Positions 1 to 7,328 of a stretch of DNA of 8,041 nt are shown here, piece by piece. The first letter of the stretch is position 1; the number at the start of each line of letters is the position of its first letter. Made by a program: the position numbers and the translations under genes. The notes below the pieces were generated by a model that made no database searches, had not been told where the DNA came from, and worked only from the letters and a program-made list of their open reading frames with translations. The stretch covers positions 1-8,041 of the forward strand of contig DHWG01000175.1 in assembly GCA_002413075.1 (NCBI GenBank), read 5' to 3'. Source of the stretch: Desulfosporosinus sp. UBA5188. GTDB lineage: Bacteria > Bacillota > Desulfitobacteriia > Desulfitobacteriales > Desulfitobacteriaceae.

Positions 1-262
1 TCTGTTTTCGAAAGAGGGAGCATGGCGGGAGGTGTCAAAGCAACAATGATTTTTGTTTGAGGATCAATCGCATTTTGACAAAGGTGAGGATGACTCCCAT
101 CCCAGTGAATGCAATCTCCTTCTTCCAAAATTGACGAGAAATCCCCTTGGATGACGTTAACTTTACCCGTGAGGACCATAATCCACTCTTCGCCCTCGTG
201 TGTATGCGCACAATTACCCGCTTGGTATCCAGGCGTAACTCAACTATGACAACCTGCAATTT
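1..262 (-). pseudogene. Frameshifted 3' remnant of a cupin-domain gene (XRE-cupin regulator type)
   Basis: Read on the minus strand, this stretch encodes the C-terminal cupin barrel seen in XRE-cupin transcriptional regulators. The start QVVIVEL lies in one frame. The continuation, with TPGYQAGN, HTHEGEEW, VLTGKVNV, EEGDCIHW, SHPHL and ALTPPA, lies in another. Restoring one A in the sequence GTTGAGTTACGCC (around 236-248) would join them as VIVELTPGYQ, so I infer a single-base deletion. The HTHEGEEW block and the later H of SHPH are the usual cupin metal- or ligand-facing positions. The helix-turn-helix half is absent: stop codons close the QVVIVEL frame immediately upstream, next to the end of the DUF554 gene. 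The coding sense runs off the left edge, so the true C-terminus is not seen. An alternative is a short cupin starting at the ATG that overlaps the DUF554 stop (273-275), but that frame meets a TGA after 11 codons. A dead gene fits best. Confidence 0.75.
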
Positions 263-271
263 TCTTTATGC

Positions 272-955
272 TCATAATCCGATGATTCTTTTCATCAGGA
301 AGAAGATCATCGGAACAAGAAGGGAAGGAAGCATATTTAATGTCTTGCAATCCTTAATCTTCAAAATGCAAATGCCGGAACTTAAAATTAAGAAACCACC
401 TACGATAGAAATTTCAGTTAACAAATCCTGTGTTAAGAACCCGGATAAAAGTCCTGCACCAAGGTAAATACTACCCTGCCATATAAATAAAACACCCGCT
501 GCTATTGCTATCCCAATTCCATAAGTGGATGCCAGTACCATGGATGTAACAAAATCTAAGGTTGCATTGGTAAACAGATAAGTATTATTACCGTTGATAG
601 CACTTTCTATCGGTCCTAATATAGATAAAGTTCCAATGCAAAATAAAAGTATAGCCGTAGATAATCCTTGTCCTAAATTATTTGAGGAAAACCGACTGGT
701 CAACTTCTGGAATTTTCCATCCAGATTAAGGATAGTCCCTAACAAGCTCCCAATTGCAAGACTGATAATAAACAGTGCAGGGAACTGACTGTTAGGCATA
801 TTCTGTACCACAGAATTAATGCCAATCCCCGTAGCCGCCAATCCCATAGCTGTAAACAAAGCGCCTTGATATTCCTCTTTAATTCCTTTCTTTACCACAG
901 TTCCAATCAGACTTCCTGTTAAAATAGTTCCTGTATTTATGATGGTTCCTAACAT
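272..955 (-). CDS. DUF554 family membrane protein (YdfK/YqgA-like)
   Basis: This is a 227-residue, strongly hydrophobic protein with about six to seven predicted membrane segments, the normal length for DUF554. Family hallmarks are the N-terminal GTIINTGTILTGSLIG, the block CIGTLSILGPIESAINGN near residues 106-123, and the following FVTSMVLASTYGIGI, which matches the conserved 'D-hydrophobic-TS-hydrophobic-ASTxGIG' stretch. The family sits in the cytoplasmic membrane and its biochemical role is unknown; transport is often assumed but I see no proof. The ATG is preceded by AGGGGG at 965-970 with a 9-base spacer, a good ribosome site. The gene lies just downstream of the merR-type gene on the same strand, and the MerR-type promoter at 992-1022 points into it. 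Expression is therefore probably switched on by that regulator in response to a small molecule. The stop abuts the cupin remnant. Confidence 0.9.
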   Translation of the reverse strand: MLGTIINTGTILTGSLIGTVVKKGIKEEYQGALFTAMGLAATGIGINSVVQNMPNSQFPALFIISLAIGSLLGTILNLDGKFQKLTSRFSSNNLGQGLSTAILLFCIGTLSILGPIESAINGNNTYLFTNATLDFVTSMVLASTYGIGIAIAAGVLFIWQGSIYLGAGLLSGFLTQDLLTEISIVGGFLILSSGICILKIKDCKTLNMLPSLLVPMIFFLMKRIIGL

Positions 956-991
956 TTCCTTATTCCCCCTATCAAATACTATTCTATAGGA

Positions 992-1022
992 AGAATAAAC
1001 CCTCTAGTAACTAGAGAGTCAA
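992..1022 (-). promoter_or_regulatory. MerR-type promoter/operator for the DUF554 gene
   Basis: On the minus strand, TTGACT (1022-1017) and TATTCT (997-992) are separated by 19 bases. This is the stretched spacing that MerR-family activators correct by twisting DNA. The spacer holds CTCTAGTTACTAGAG (1016-1002), a perfect 7+1+7 palindrome that closely resembles BmrR/BltR/TipA-type operators. Transcription would start near 985, giving a ~30-base leader before the DUF554 ATG. The last three bases of merR (TGA) lie inside the -35 hexamer, so regulator end and target promoter physically overlap. Confidence 0.85.
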
Positions 1023-1849
1023 GTCCTTTTATATGGAATTTGCAACTCAGTTACAAACTTTGATGTATCATTGGTCATTCCGTAATCAATCAGAGTAATT
1101 TCAATAGAATCTCCTGTCAGCGCATAGTTCTTACTTTGCATATATTTAAGCAAATTTAAGTAATATCGATCTGCTTCCTTATGGGTACCTTGAAAACGAA
1201 TGGTCAGATAATCAGAAGCAGGAAGAATTAAATCGTTTCCTTTGCCACCATCTTCGTTTTCTAAAAGGACAAAAATGCTTGAAAAACCTCCAAATTCTTT
1301 CTGTTCCAAATTTTCCTTAGAAACAGATACTCCAACTTTTCCAAGAAACATGACAGTTTCCAAATGATTACTTAGCTCCAATTCCCTAATCGGATATTCC
1401 AAATCATCTTCAGCAGAAATCTCTTTCCGAAGGAATGCTATTTTCCTTTTGGGAAGATACTTTTCTTCTATTCGATCATAGGTGGTATCCACTGCATCTG
1501 CTATCTGTGTTAAACGATTCTGTAACTTTCGTTCAATTAGCTCCAGTTTCCTTCTTTTAGCAACAATTTCTTCTTTCTGATTCTGCAACATATGAACAAG
1601 TTTTTCAATATCACGGTATTCAAAAAAAATCAAAATTTTAGCAATCGGCATATCTAAGGCACGCAGATATTTAATTGTATTAAGGATCTCAAACTGTTTT
1701 GTGGAATAATATCGATATTGGGTAACTGTATCTGTATATTCAGGTTTCAATAGACCTATTTCATCATAATATCTTAGTGTGCGTATATTAATGTCAAACA
1801 GTTTTACCATCTCTCCTATTGTAAAAAGTTCTTTCATTGATTTTGCCAC
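1019..1849 (-). CDS. MerR-family transcriptional regulator with GyrI-like effector domain (BmrR/BltR type)
   Basis: The protein has an N-terminal winged HTH with FTIGEMVKLFDINIRTLRYY and DEIGLLKPEY, the signature MerR DNA-binding region. A long dimerisation helix follows, around HMLQNQKEEIVAKRRKLEL. The C-terminal ~150 residues look like a GyrI-like/BmrR effector-binding domain, including YLTIRFQGTHKEADRYY and a late acidic IEITLIDYG. Such proteins bind small, often cationic or lipophilic, compounds and activate a nearby membrane-protein gene. The reading frame is open back to 1978, but I chose the GTG at 1849 (276 residues) because AAGGAGG lies 9 bases upstream of it. The ATG at 1855 is only 3 bases from that site and the ATG at 1837 is 21 bases away; the conserved part begins at the latter (MKELFTIGE). 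Its stop overlaps the -35 of the DUF554 promoter, so that gene is the likely target. I see no convincing promoter for merR itself. Confidence 0.88.
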   Translation of the reverse strand: MAKSMKELFTIGEMVKLFDINIRTLRYYDEIGLLKPEYTDTVTQYRYYSTKQFEILNTIKYLRALDMPIAKILIFFEYRDIEKLVHMLQNQKEEIVAKRRKLELIERKLQNRLTQIADAVDTTYDRIEEKYLPKRKIAFLRKEISAEDDLEYPIRELELSNHLETVMFLGKVGVSVSKENLEQKEFGGFSSIFVLLENEDGGKGNDLILPASDYLTIRFQGTHKEADRYYLNLLKYMQSKNYALTGDSIEITLIDYGMTNDTSKFVTELQIPYKRT

Positions 1850-1966
1850 CCACATAGCCCTCCTTAAGGGACTTAACCCAATAGTTAATTCAACACGACA
1901 CGTGAATCTCCTGCGGAAGAGAGGAGGAAAATAATTATTCATCACACACCCACAATGTAGTAAGAT

Positions 1967-2116
1967 AATCGTATTCACTTGCCAAGGTCACGTATAGAAG
2001 AAAAGATCAATGATGTGAAGCAGCAGAAACAAGCACTGATTGAGAAGTTGATCAGTCCGGGTGAAGAACTACTCACAACGCTATCTGCCCAAGAACTGAG
2101 ACAGCTGTTGATTTAA
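1967..2116 (+). pseudogene. C-terminal remnant of a SNF2-family helicase
   Basis: The plus strand from about 1985 reads SRIEEKINDVKQQ, KQALIEKLISPGEELL and TTLSAQELRQLLI, then TAA at 2114-2116. This is the extreme C-terminus of bacterial SNF2/RapA-like helicases, where GTIEEKI is followed by a helix and a 'L-S/T-x-x-E-L-R-x-L-L' tail. Just upstream, CTTGCCAAGGTCACG would give LAKVT in another frame, corresponding to the family's 'LxAKGTIEEKI'. One extra base is therefore present, and the conserved Gly of that block is Val. Everything upstream, including both helicase lobes, is missing. This is a short decayed tail of a gene normally about 1000 codons long. It reads toward the large helicase gene that begins 160 bases later, so the two may once have been neighbours in one cluster. 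Confidence 0.72.
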
Positions 2117-2275
2117 GGCGTTAAAGTCGTTGAAAGAGAGATTGAAGCCGCACTATTAGTATTGTAAAAATAAACAGTAAATGGCAGGGTTTTAAGGAAT
2201 AATAAAGAATTTAGGTTAAATAGAAAGCCGGATGGCAATACTTTATTGATTTAACAGCACAAAGGCGGTTTCACA
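2117..2275 (+). other. Spacer upstream of the large helicase gene, with its ribosome site
   Basis: AAAGGCGG (2261-2268), seven bases before the ATG at 2276, is a slightly weak ribosome site with one mismatch to AAAGGAGG. The rest is AT-rich. After the SNF2 stop, the same frame would continue for 16 codons (GVKVVEREIEAALLVL) to another TAA at 2165-2167; I do not recognise this segment and it may be further gene debris. I see no convincing -35/-10 pair, so the promoter of the helicase gene is not identified. Confidence 0.45.
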
Positions 2276-5200
2276 ATGGAAGAAATACATCAAAATCAGG
2301 TTAAGGGACGCATACTTCAAATATTTAAATATCTCCAAGCGCTGGATCAATTAAGAAACCCTGTTATTCGAGACCTTCAGCTTCAGCCATGGAGCCTGTG
2401 GATGAAGGACCTACCCAATCATCCTTCTATTAGGATAGGAACGGTTACGGATCGGGTCTCAGAGTCAGTGGACGAAGGTTCAGATGTGTCTAGTCCCGAT
2501 GTCTTAAGGGTTGGAAGGCCAACGCTAACCGAGGCTGTGCCACCTCCTCAACCTTACGATAACGTACTTAAAGATACTTGGAAGAACCCTGAACTTCCGG
2601 TTCGATTTAATTTAGATAAAGTAGCAAAGTCAGAGAATGAGCAAGAGGTAATGGAGGACTTCGCACTCGAAAAATACTTAAAAGACTCAGCCTTTGCAGA
2701 GTGGTACGAGAAAAGAAATCAATGGGCTCAAAGAGAAATTCCGGCTCGAAAAGCCATGAGTTTCTATAACAAGCTCTATGAACTATACGCTCGCTTAGAA
2801 CGTGAATCTGAGCAATATGAATTGATCCTTGGGGATGGTCTATTAAATTGGAACCATTCAACAGGGTTAATTCGTCATCCTATTTTACTGGTGAGACTTA
2901 AACTTGAATTCGACCCTTCGGTGCCTGTATTCTCATTGATGGAAGCTGATCAACCCGTAGAGCTCTATACCAGTCTCTTTCGATCTGTTCCAGAAGTGAC
3001 AGGGACGGCTATGAACAGACTTCATGAAGAGCTAGAACAAAAGCCTTTTCATCCCTTAGGTGGTCAAGAAACTGAAGAGTTTTTAACACGGGTCGTTGCC
3101 CAACTCTCTCCCTATGGACAAGTTCTTAAAGCTGGGGAGAAACCAATTAAAGCTGAGGCTCCCTCGATCCTACGTGATCCGATGGTATTTATGCGCAAGC
3201 GATCTTTGGGCTTCAGTAAAGCTGTGGAAGAAATTATTAAGGATATTTCAGAACGTGATGAACTCCCGGGCTTTTTAGAAAATATTGTTGGAGTTGAGCA
3301 TGACCTGTTGCCCCTTGATCATAATGAGTCTGTCAAAGGTATCGATCCAAATGGGGAAGATGAAGAGATACTACTGAGTAAGCCGGCGAACTCTGAACAG
3401 TTACAGATTGCAGATCGTTTGAATCGTTATAGTGCAGTTCTGGTCCAAGGCCCTCCAGGTACGGGAAAAACACACACCATTGCCAATCTCATTGGACATC
3501 TGTTGGCCCATGGCAAAAGTATTCTTGTCACGAGCCACACGTCAAAAGCACTTTCAGTGCTTCACGAGAAAATCGTGGAACCTCTACAACCTCTGTGTCT
3601 CAGCGTCTTAACTGACGATAGCCGTAAACAACTCGAAAGTACGGTGGATGCGATCACTGAGAGATTAGCCAACAGTAACCCAGATCAGTTAGAACAAGAA
3701 GCGTCCGTGCTACAGAAAGATAGAATCGACATATTGAAACGGCTTCGTGAAACCCGCCAGAAGCTACTTCAAGCTCGCACAGATGAATATCGACCCGTTA
3801 TAATAGCAGGTGAAGAATACGACCCCGCTCAAGCTGCACGTAAAGTCTATGAGCTTAGAGACAGCGCTCACTGGATTCCTAGTCCAGTACGGTTAAATGC
3901 TGCATTGCCTTTATCCGCGAGAGAATTAGAACAACTCTATCATACGAATATGACGGTAACTAAGGAAGACGAGAAGGAATTAGGCTATAGCTTACCAGAT
4001 CCTGAGCAGCTCATATTACCCCATGAATTCGAGACCTTGGTGGAGAATTTCCTGACGTTATCAGGCGAAGATCTCACCGCGGGAAAGGAGTATTGGTTAC
4101 CAGGTAGTCAACTGGAACCAGCGGCACTGGAAGCCCAATTACTCGAACTTCAAGCAACCGTTAAGGTGATTGAAGATGCCTCAAATTGGCAACTTTCTTT
4201 ACTCGAAGCAGGAATGCTGGGATTAGAGCATCAGAGCCCTTGGCAGAAGCTCATAGCACAGATTACTAGTACTTGTACCACAGCCGTGCAGGCTAAAGAA
4301 GTCCTGCTCGAATATAACCCTCGAGTCCCTGACAGCTGCTTACCTAACGATATTGAAGCAGTTCTGGAGGAGATCCTTCAGCATCTGAAACACGGAGGCT
4401 CCCTTAATTTTCTTAAGTTGGTTACCAAAGGACATTGGAAAACACTCATAAATCAAGCCCAGGTCAATGGTAAGCCACCCAGTCGTCTAGAGCATTTCGA
4501 AGCGGTAAAAGTTCTCGTTGAGTTAAGAAGCACGCGGTGTAAACTTCTCGAACGCTGGGAACGACAGGTTACGGTGGTGGAAGGACCCAAACTCGCAGAT
4601 TTAGGCTTAGAGCCAGAACATTCTTGTCGTCAATTGGTCCCGTTTATCACAGAATCATTAGATTGGTATGCGAAACGCTGGACCCCACTGCTTGATCAGC
4701 TGCAATACTCAGGCTTCTATTGGAAAGAGTTTTATGAGAAAACTCAGATTCAGCTTGGCAACTATGGTGAACTCAGGCGATTAGAACAGGCCGTCTCCCA
4801 AGAACTTTCTCGTATGGTCCTTACTCAGGCTAAACGATTAAAATTAAACCAGCTAAAGGCTCAGATCGATCAATTAAAGAGTACCGTTGAAACATCAAAT
4901 AGTTCTTCGGCTCAAGTGTCGCAGCAAATTTTAGCAGCAATCCATGAGTTAAAAGCGACTGACTATCGTGAAGCGTATCAACGGCTCGTGGATTTAAAAG
5001 ACCGAGCGCGCGAGCTGACACTAAGAAAGGAATTATTGTCACGGTTGGAACAAGATGCCCCGGCTTGGGCAACCGATATTTTTCAGCGCAAGGGGCAGCA
5101 CGGGCTAGGAACCTTACCTGGGAATCCTGCTGAGGCTTGGTTATGGCGACAATTTGTGGATGAACTTGACGTCCGAGCGAACAAGTCAATGGAAGAATTG

Positions 5201-7144
5201 CTTAGTCAGATCACCTATCTCTCCAAAGAACTTAGGAATAAGACCGCCGTACTCGTGGAAAAGAAGGCCTGGGCTGCTCAAGTGAGGCGTACGACAGTTC
5301 GGCAAAGATTAGCGCTTAACGGGTGGAAACAACTCATGCACCGAATAGGAAAAGGGACCGGTAAACGGGCACCAGGATTTAGGACGGAAGCCAGAAAACT
5401 TATGCCTATTTGTCAAAGTGCTGTTCCAGTCTGGATCATGCCCTTAAGTCGAGTGGTGGAGAATTTTGATCCACGAACGAACCGTTTTGATGTGGTCATC
5501 ATTGATGAGGCCAGCCAAGCCGATGTTCTCGCCCTGGCGGCTCTTTATATGGGAAAACAGGTGGTTGTTGTGGGGGATAATGAGCAAGTCAGTCCTTCTG
5601 CCGTCGGTCAGAAACAAGAGGAAACCGATAAACTCATAGATGAGCATCTTGTAGGAATCCCCAATGCGAAGCTCTACGATGGATTGTTTTCAATCTACGA
5701 TTTAGCAGGTACTGCATTTCAACCCATATGTTTACGCGAGCACTTCCGCTGTGTTACACCTATCATCCAATTTAGCAACTACTTATCATATGAAGGGAAA
5801 ATTAAGCCGCTCCGAGATGAGAGCACCGTTAAGGTACTCCCTCATACCATCGCTTACCGCGTAGAGGAGGGTGTCAGCTACAAAAAGGTGAACGAAAATG
5901 AAGCTCAAGCCGTCGCCTCGCTGATCATTGCCTGTACAGAACAGCCGGAATATCAGGAGGCGACAATGGGGGTCATTTCGTTAGTAGGTGAAGAACAAGC
6001 GGTCACGATTGATCGGCTTCTTCAACAATATCTGCCCGCAGAAGACTATAAGAAACGAAAAATCCAATGTGGTAATCCAGCTCATTTCCAGGGAGATGAA
6101 CGAGACGTCATGTTCCTCTCGATGGTCGATGCCTCAGCAGGTGAGGGCCCCTTATATAAACGAGGAGAAGGCGCCAACGATATGTTCAAAAAACGTTATA
6201 ACGTGGCAGCCAGTCGAGCGCGTGATCAATTGTGGGTCGTCTACTCGCTAGATCCTGAAAATGATCTCAAACCCGGAGACCTTCGTGGGGCTCTCATTAA
6301 ACATGCTAAAGATCCCCAAGCCATCATTAAGATGTTAGATACTGCTGAACAAGAAGCGGAATCAGAATTCGAAAAACAAGTGATCTTTAGACTCCGTCAA
6401 GCAAGCTATTGCGTTCACCCCCAGTGGAAAGTCGGTGGCTATAGGATCGATATGGTGGTCGAAGGTGATGGTAAACGTGTCGCCTTGGAATGTGACGGAG
6501 ATAAGTGGCATACCGAGGAGAATCTTGCGGAAGATATGGCCCGACAAGCCATCCTGGAAAGACTTGGCTGGCGCTTTATTCGTATTCGTGGAAGTGAATT
6601 TTTCCGAGACCCAGAGGCAGCTATGCTGAGGATTTTTGACCGCTTAACGTATTTTGACGTGTCGCCCCAGGCGATTGAGACGGATGGTAATTCCTTAGAA
6701 ACAGACGGGGACGATCTTAAGGCCAGAGTCATCCGGCGAGCCGAAAGAATCCGAGAACTCTGGAATGCGAATCATGAATCTGTTTTACCCGCTGAAGTTA
6801 GGCAAGACGAAGTTCTTGTTCAAGAGGATACGACACAAGCTCATCCCTTAGTAAGCCCAGCTGAAGAAGAAAATTCAGTCAAACAGTTTCAAGCTGTGAC
6901 GTTGATTGATAAGGGTATGTTAAGTTGCCCCTATGATGATACCACCTTAAAGATCGTCGATGCTGAGCTCGCGAAGTATTCCAATGTTCAAAAGACTTTG
7001 GTGAGCGACTATATCCCTGTACAACTACTTTGCTGTCCTAATTGCCAAAGAGCCTATACAAACAACTCTCTAGACAGCAATTTTATTCGACTTGCAGGGA
7101 TGAAATATCTGACCATCGTTCAATATCATCCTGAGCCTTCGTAG
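2276..7144 (+). CDS. Very large SF1 (Upf1/DNA2-like) helicase fused to a Vsr/DUF559-like nuclease
   Basis: This 1622-residue protein is predicted to be cytoplasmic, since no signal or membrane segment is seen. Residues 1-390 form an unrecognised region with QLRNPVIRD near the start and GDGLLNW..IRHPILLVRL around 190-210. Helicase motifs then appear in order: Walker A GPPGTGKT (392-399), motif Ia SILVTSHTSKAL (415-426), Walker B IIDEASQ with D1077/E1078, motif III GDNEQVSPS (from 1100), LREHFRC (1153-1159), GVIS (1232-1235), FQGDERD (1271-1277) and NVAASRAR (1309-1316). About 680 residues, rich in charged and Leu heptad-like helix, separate Walker A and B, as in other long COG1112-type helicases. 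Residues ~1364-1470 form a PD-(D/E)XK fold of the Vsr/DUF559 type: EFEKQV (E1364), D1392 in RIDMVV, E1405-C-D1407 and H1412. The tail has C1551 and CCPNC (1586-1590), possibly a zinc ribbon. The ATG is certain: an in-frame TAA lies 24 bases upstream. Every catalytic motif is present, so the gene looks intact. The likely role is nucleic-acid unwinding and cutting, plausibly anti-phage or anti-plasmid defence; the target is unknown. Confidence 0.9.
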   Translation: MEEIHQNQVKGRILQIFKYLQALDQLRNPVIRDLQLQPWSLWMKDLPNHPSIRIGTVTDRVSESVDEGSDVSSPDVLRVGRPTLTEAVPPPQPYDNVLKDTWKNPELPVRFNLDKVAKSENEQEVMEDFALEKYLKDSAFAEWYEKRNQWAQREIPARKAMSFYNKLYELYARLERESEQYELILGDGLLNWNHSTGLIRHPILLVRLKLEFDPSVPVFSLMEADQPVELYTSLFRSVPEVTGTAMNRLHEELEQKPFHPLGGQETEEFLTRVVAQLSPYGQVLKAGEKPIKAEAPSILRDPMVFMRKRSLGFSKAVEEIIKDISERDELPGFLENIVGVEHDLLPLDHNESVKGIDPNGEDEEILLSKPANSEQLQIADRLNRYSAVLVQGPPGTGKTHTIANLIGHLLAHGKSILVTSHTSKALSVLHEKIVEPLQPLCLSVLTDDSRKQLESTVDAITERLANSNPDQLEQEASVLQKDRIDILKRLRETRQKLLQARTDEYRPVIIAGEEYDPAQAARKVYELRDSAHWIPSPVRLNAALPLSARELEQLYHTNMTVTKEDEKELGYSLPDPEQLILPHEFETLVENFLTLSGEDLTAGKEYWLPGSQLEPAALEAQLLELQATVKVIEDASNWQLSLLEAGMLGLEHQSPWQKLIAQITSTCTTAVQAKEVLLEYNPRVPDSCLPNDIEAVLEEILQHLKHGGSLNFLKLVTKGHWKTLINQAQVNGKPPSRLEHFEAVKVLVELRSTRCKLLERWERQVTVVEGPKLADLGLEPEHSCRQLVPFITESLDWYAKRWTPLLDQLQYSGFYWKEFYEKTQIQLGNYGELRRLEQAVSQELSRMVLTQAKRLKLNQLKAQIDQLKSTVETSNSSSAQVSQQILAAIHELKATDYREAYQRLVDLKDRARELTLRKELLSRLEQDAPAWATDIFQRKGQHGLGTLPGNPAEAWLWRQFVDELDVRANKSMEELLSQITYLSKELRNKTAVLVEKKAWAAQVRRTTVRQRLALNGWKQLMHRIGKGTGKRAPGFRTEARKLMPICQSAVPVWIMPLSRVVENFDPRTNRFDVVIIDEASQADVLALAALYMGKQVVVVGDNEQVSPSAVGQKQEETDKLIDEHLVGIPNAKLYDGLFSIYDLAGTAFQPICLREHFRCVTPIIQFSNYLSYEGKIKPLRDESTVKVLPHTIAYRVEEGVSYKKVNENEAQAVASLIIACTEQPEYQEATMGVISLVGEEQAVTIDRLLQQYLPAEDYKKRKIQCGNPAHFQGDERDVMFLSMVDASAGEGPLYKRGEGANDMFKKRYNVAASRARDQLWVVYSLDPENDLKPGDLRGALIKHAKDPQAIIKMLDTAEQEAESEFEKQVIFRLRQASYCVHPQWKVGGYRIDMVVEGDGKRVALECDGDKWHTEENLAEDMARQAILERLGWRFIRIRGSEFFRDPEAAMLRIFDRLTYFDVSPQAIETDGNSLETDGDDLKARVIRRAERIRELWNANHESVLPAEVRQDEVLVQEDTTQAHPLVSPAEEENSVKQFQAVTLIDKGMLSCPYDDTTLKIVDAELAKYSNVQKTLVSDYIPVQLLCCPNCQRAYTNNSLDSNFIRLAGMKYLTIVQYHPEPS

Positions 7145-7199
7145 TCTGCGACATGAAGATTGGGGTCCGCTTCTGTCAATTTGAAGAGAACAGCATTAA

Positions 7200-7245
7200 A
7201 AGGAGTAATTAACTGAGGCATTAGTCCCTCAGCTAATTGCTCCTT
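7200..7245. terminator. Long imperfect hairpin between convergent genes, probable bidirectional terminator
   Basis: Arms at 7200-7218 (AAGGAGTAATTAACTGAGG) and 7227-7245 pair over 19 positions with one G-U pair and one A-C mismatch, around an 8-base loop. It lies about 55 bases after the helicase stop and about 85 bases beyond the end of the convergent membrane-protein gene. The plus side has only a poor T tract (TGAGTATTT). On the minus side the stem is followed by TTTAAT. It could end transcription from both sides, but the weak tails leave room for another role such as mRNA 3'-end protection. Confidence 0.6.
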
Positions 7246-7328
7246 GAGTATTTCAGGTATACTAAGCTACTTGAAAGTTTAGAGTATTACGAGCTTCGTG
7301 TTAGGTTAACATAGCTACATATTAATGG
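7246..7328. other. Spacer without recognisable content
   Basis: This AT-rich stretch lies between the hairpin and the end of the membrane-protein gene. I see no open frame, repeat or promoter worth naming. Confidence 0.5.

Noticed and set aside
147..467. 106-codon plus-strand open frame
   Set aside because: It is antisense to the cupin remnant and the DUF554 gene, both of which have recognisable protein families, and its product has no protein-like pattern.
1856..1932. Plus-strand frame ending LLRKRGGK before TAA at 1930-1932
   Set aside because: It has no start with a ribosome site, its upstream part is antisense to the conserved MerR HTH, and it matches no family I know.
1850..1978. N-terminal extension of the MerR regulator (start at 1978)
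   Set aside because: The extra 43 residues do not resemble MerR proteins, and the AAGGAGG site sits downstream of that start, placed for the GTG at 1849.
2607..2861. 84-codon minus-strand open frame at the start of the helicase gene
   Set aside because: It is a shadow of the long plus-strand gene and resembles no known family.
4830..5189. 119-codon minus-strand open frame inside the helicase gene
   Set aside because: It is a shadow frame of the coiled insert of the large helicase, with no ribosome site or family resemblance.
6439..6732. 97-codon minus-strand open frame opposite the nuclease domain
   Set aside because: The plus strand here carries clear nuclease motifs; the antisense product is Ser/Arg-rich low-quality sequence.
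7200..7245. Hairpin considered as an insertion-sequence end or attachment site
   Set aside because: There is no partner repeat, transposase or integrase in the window; its position between convergent genes fits a terminator better.
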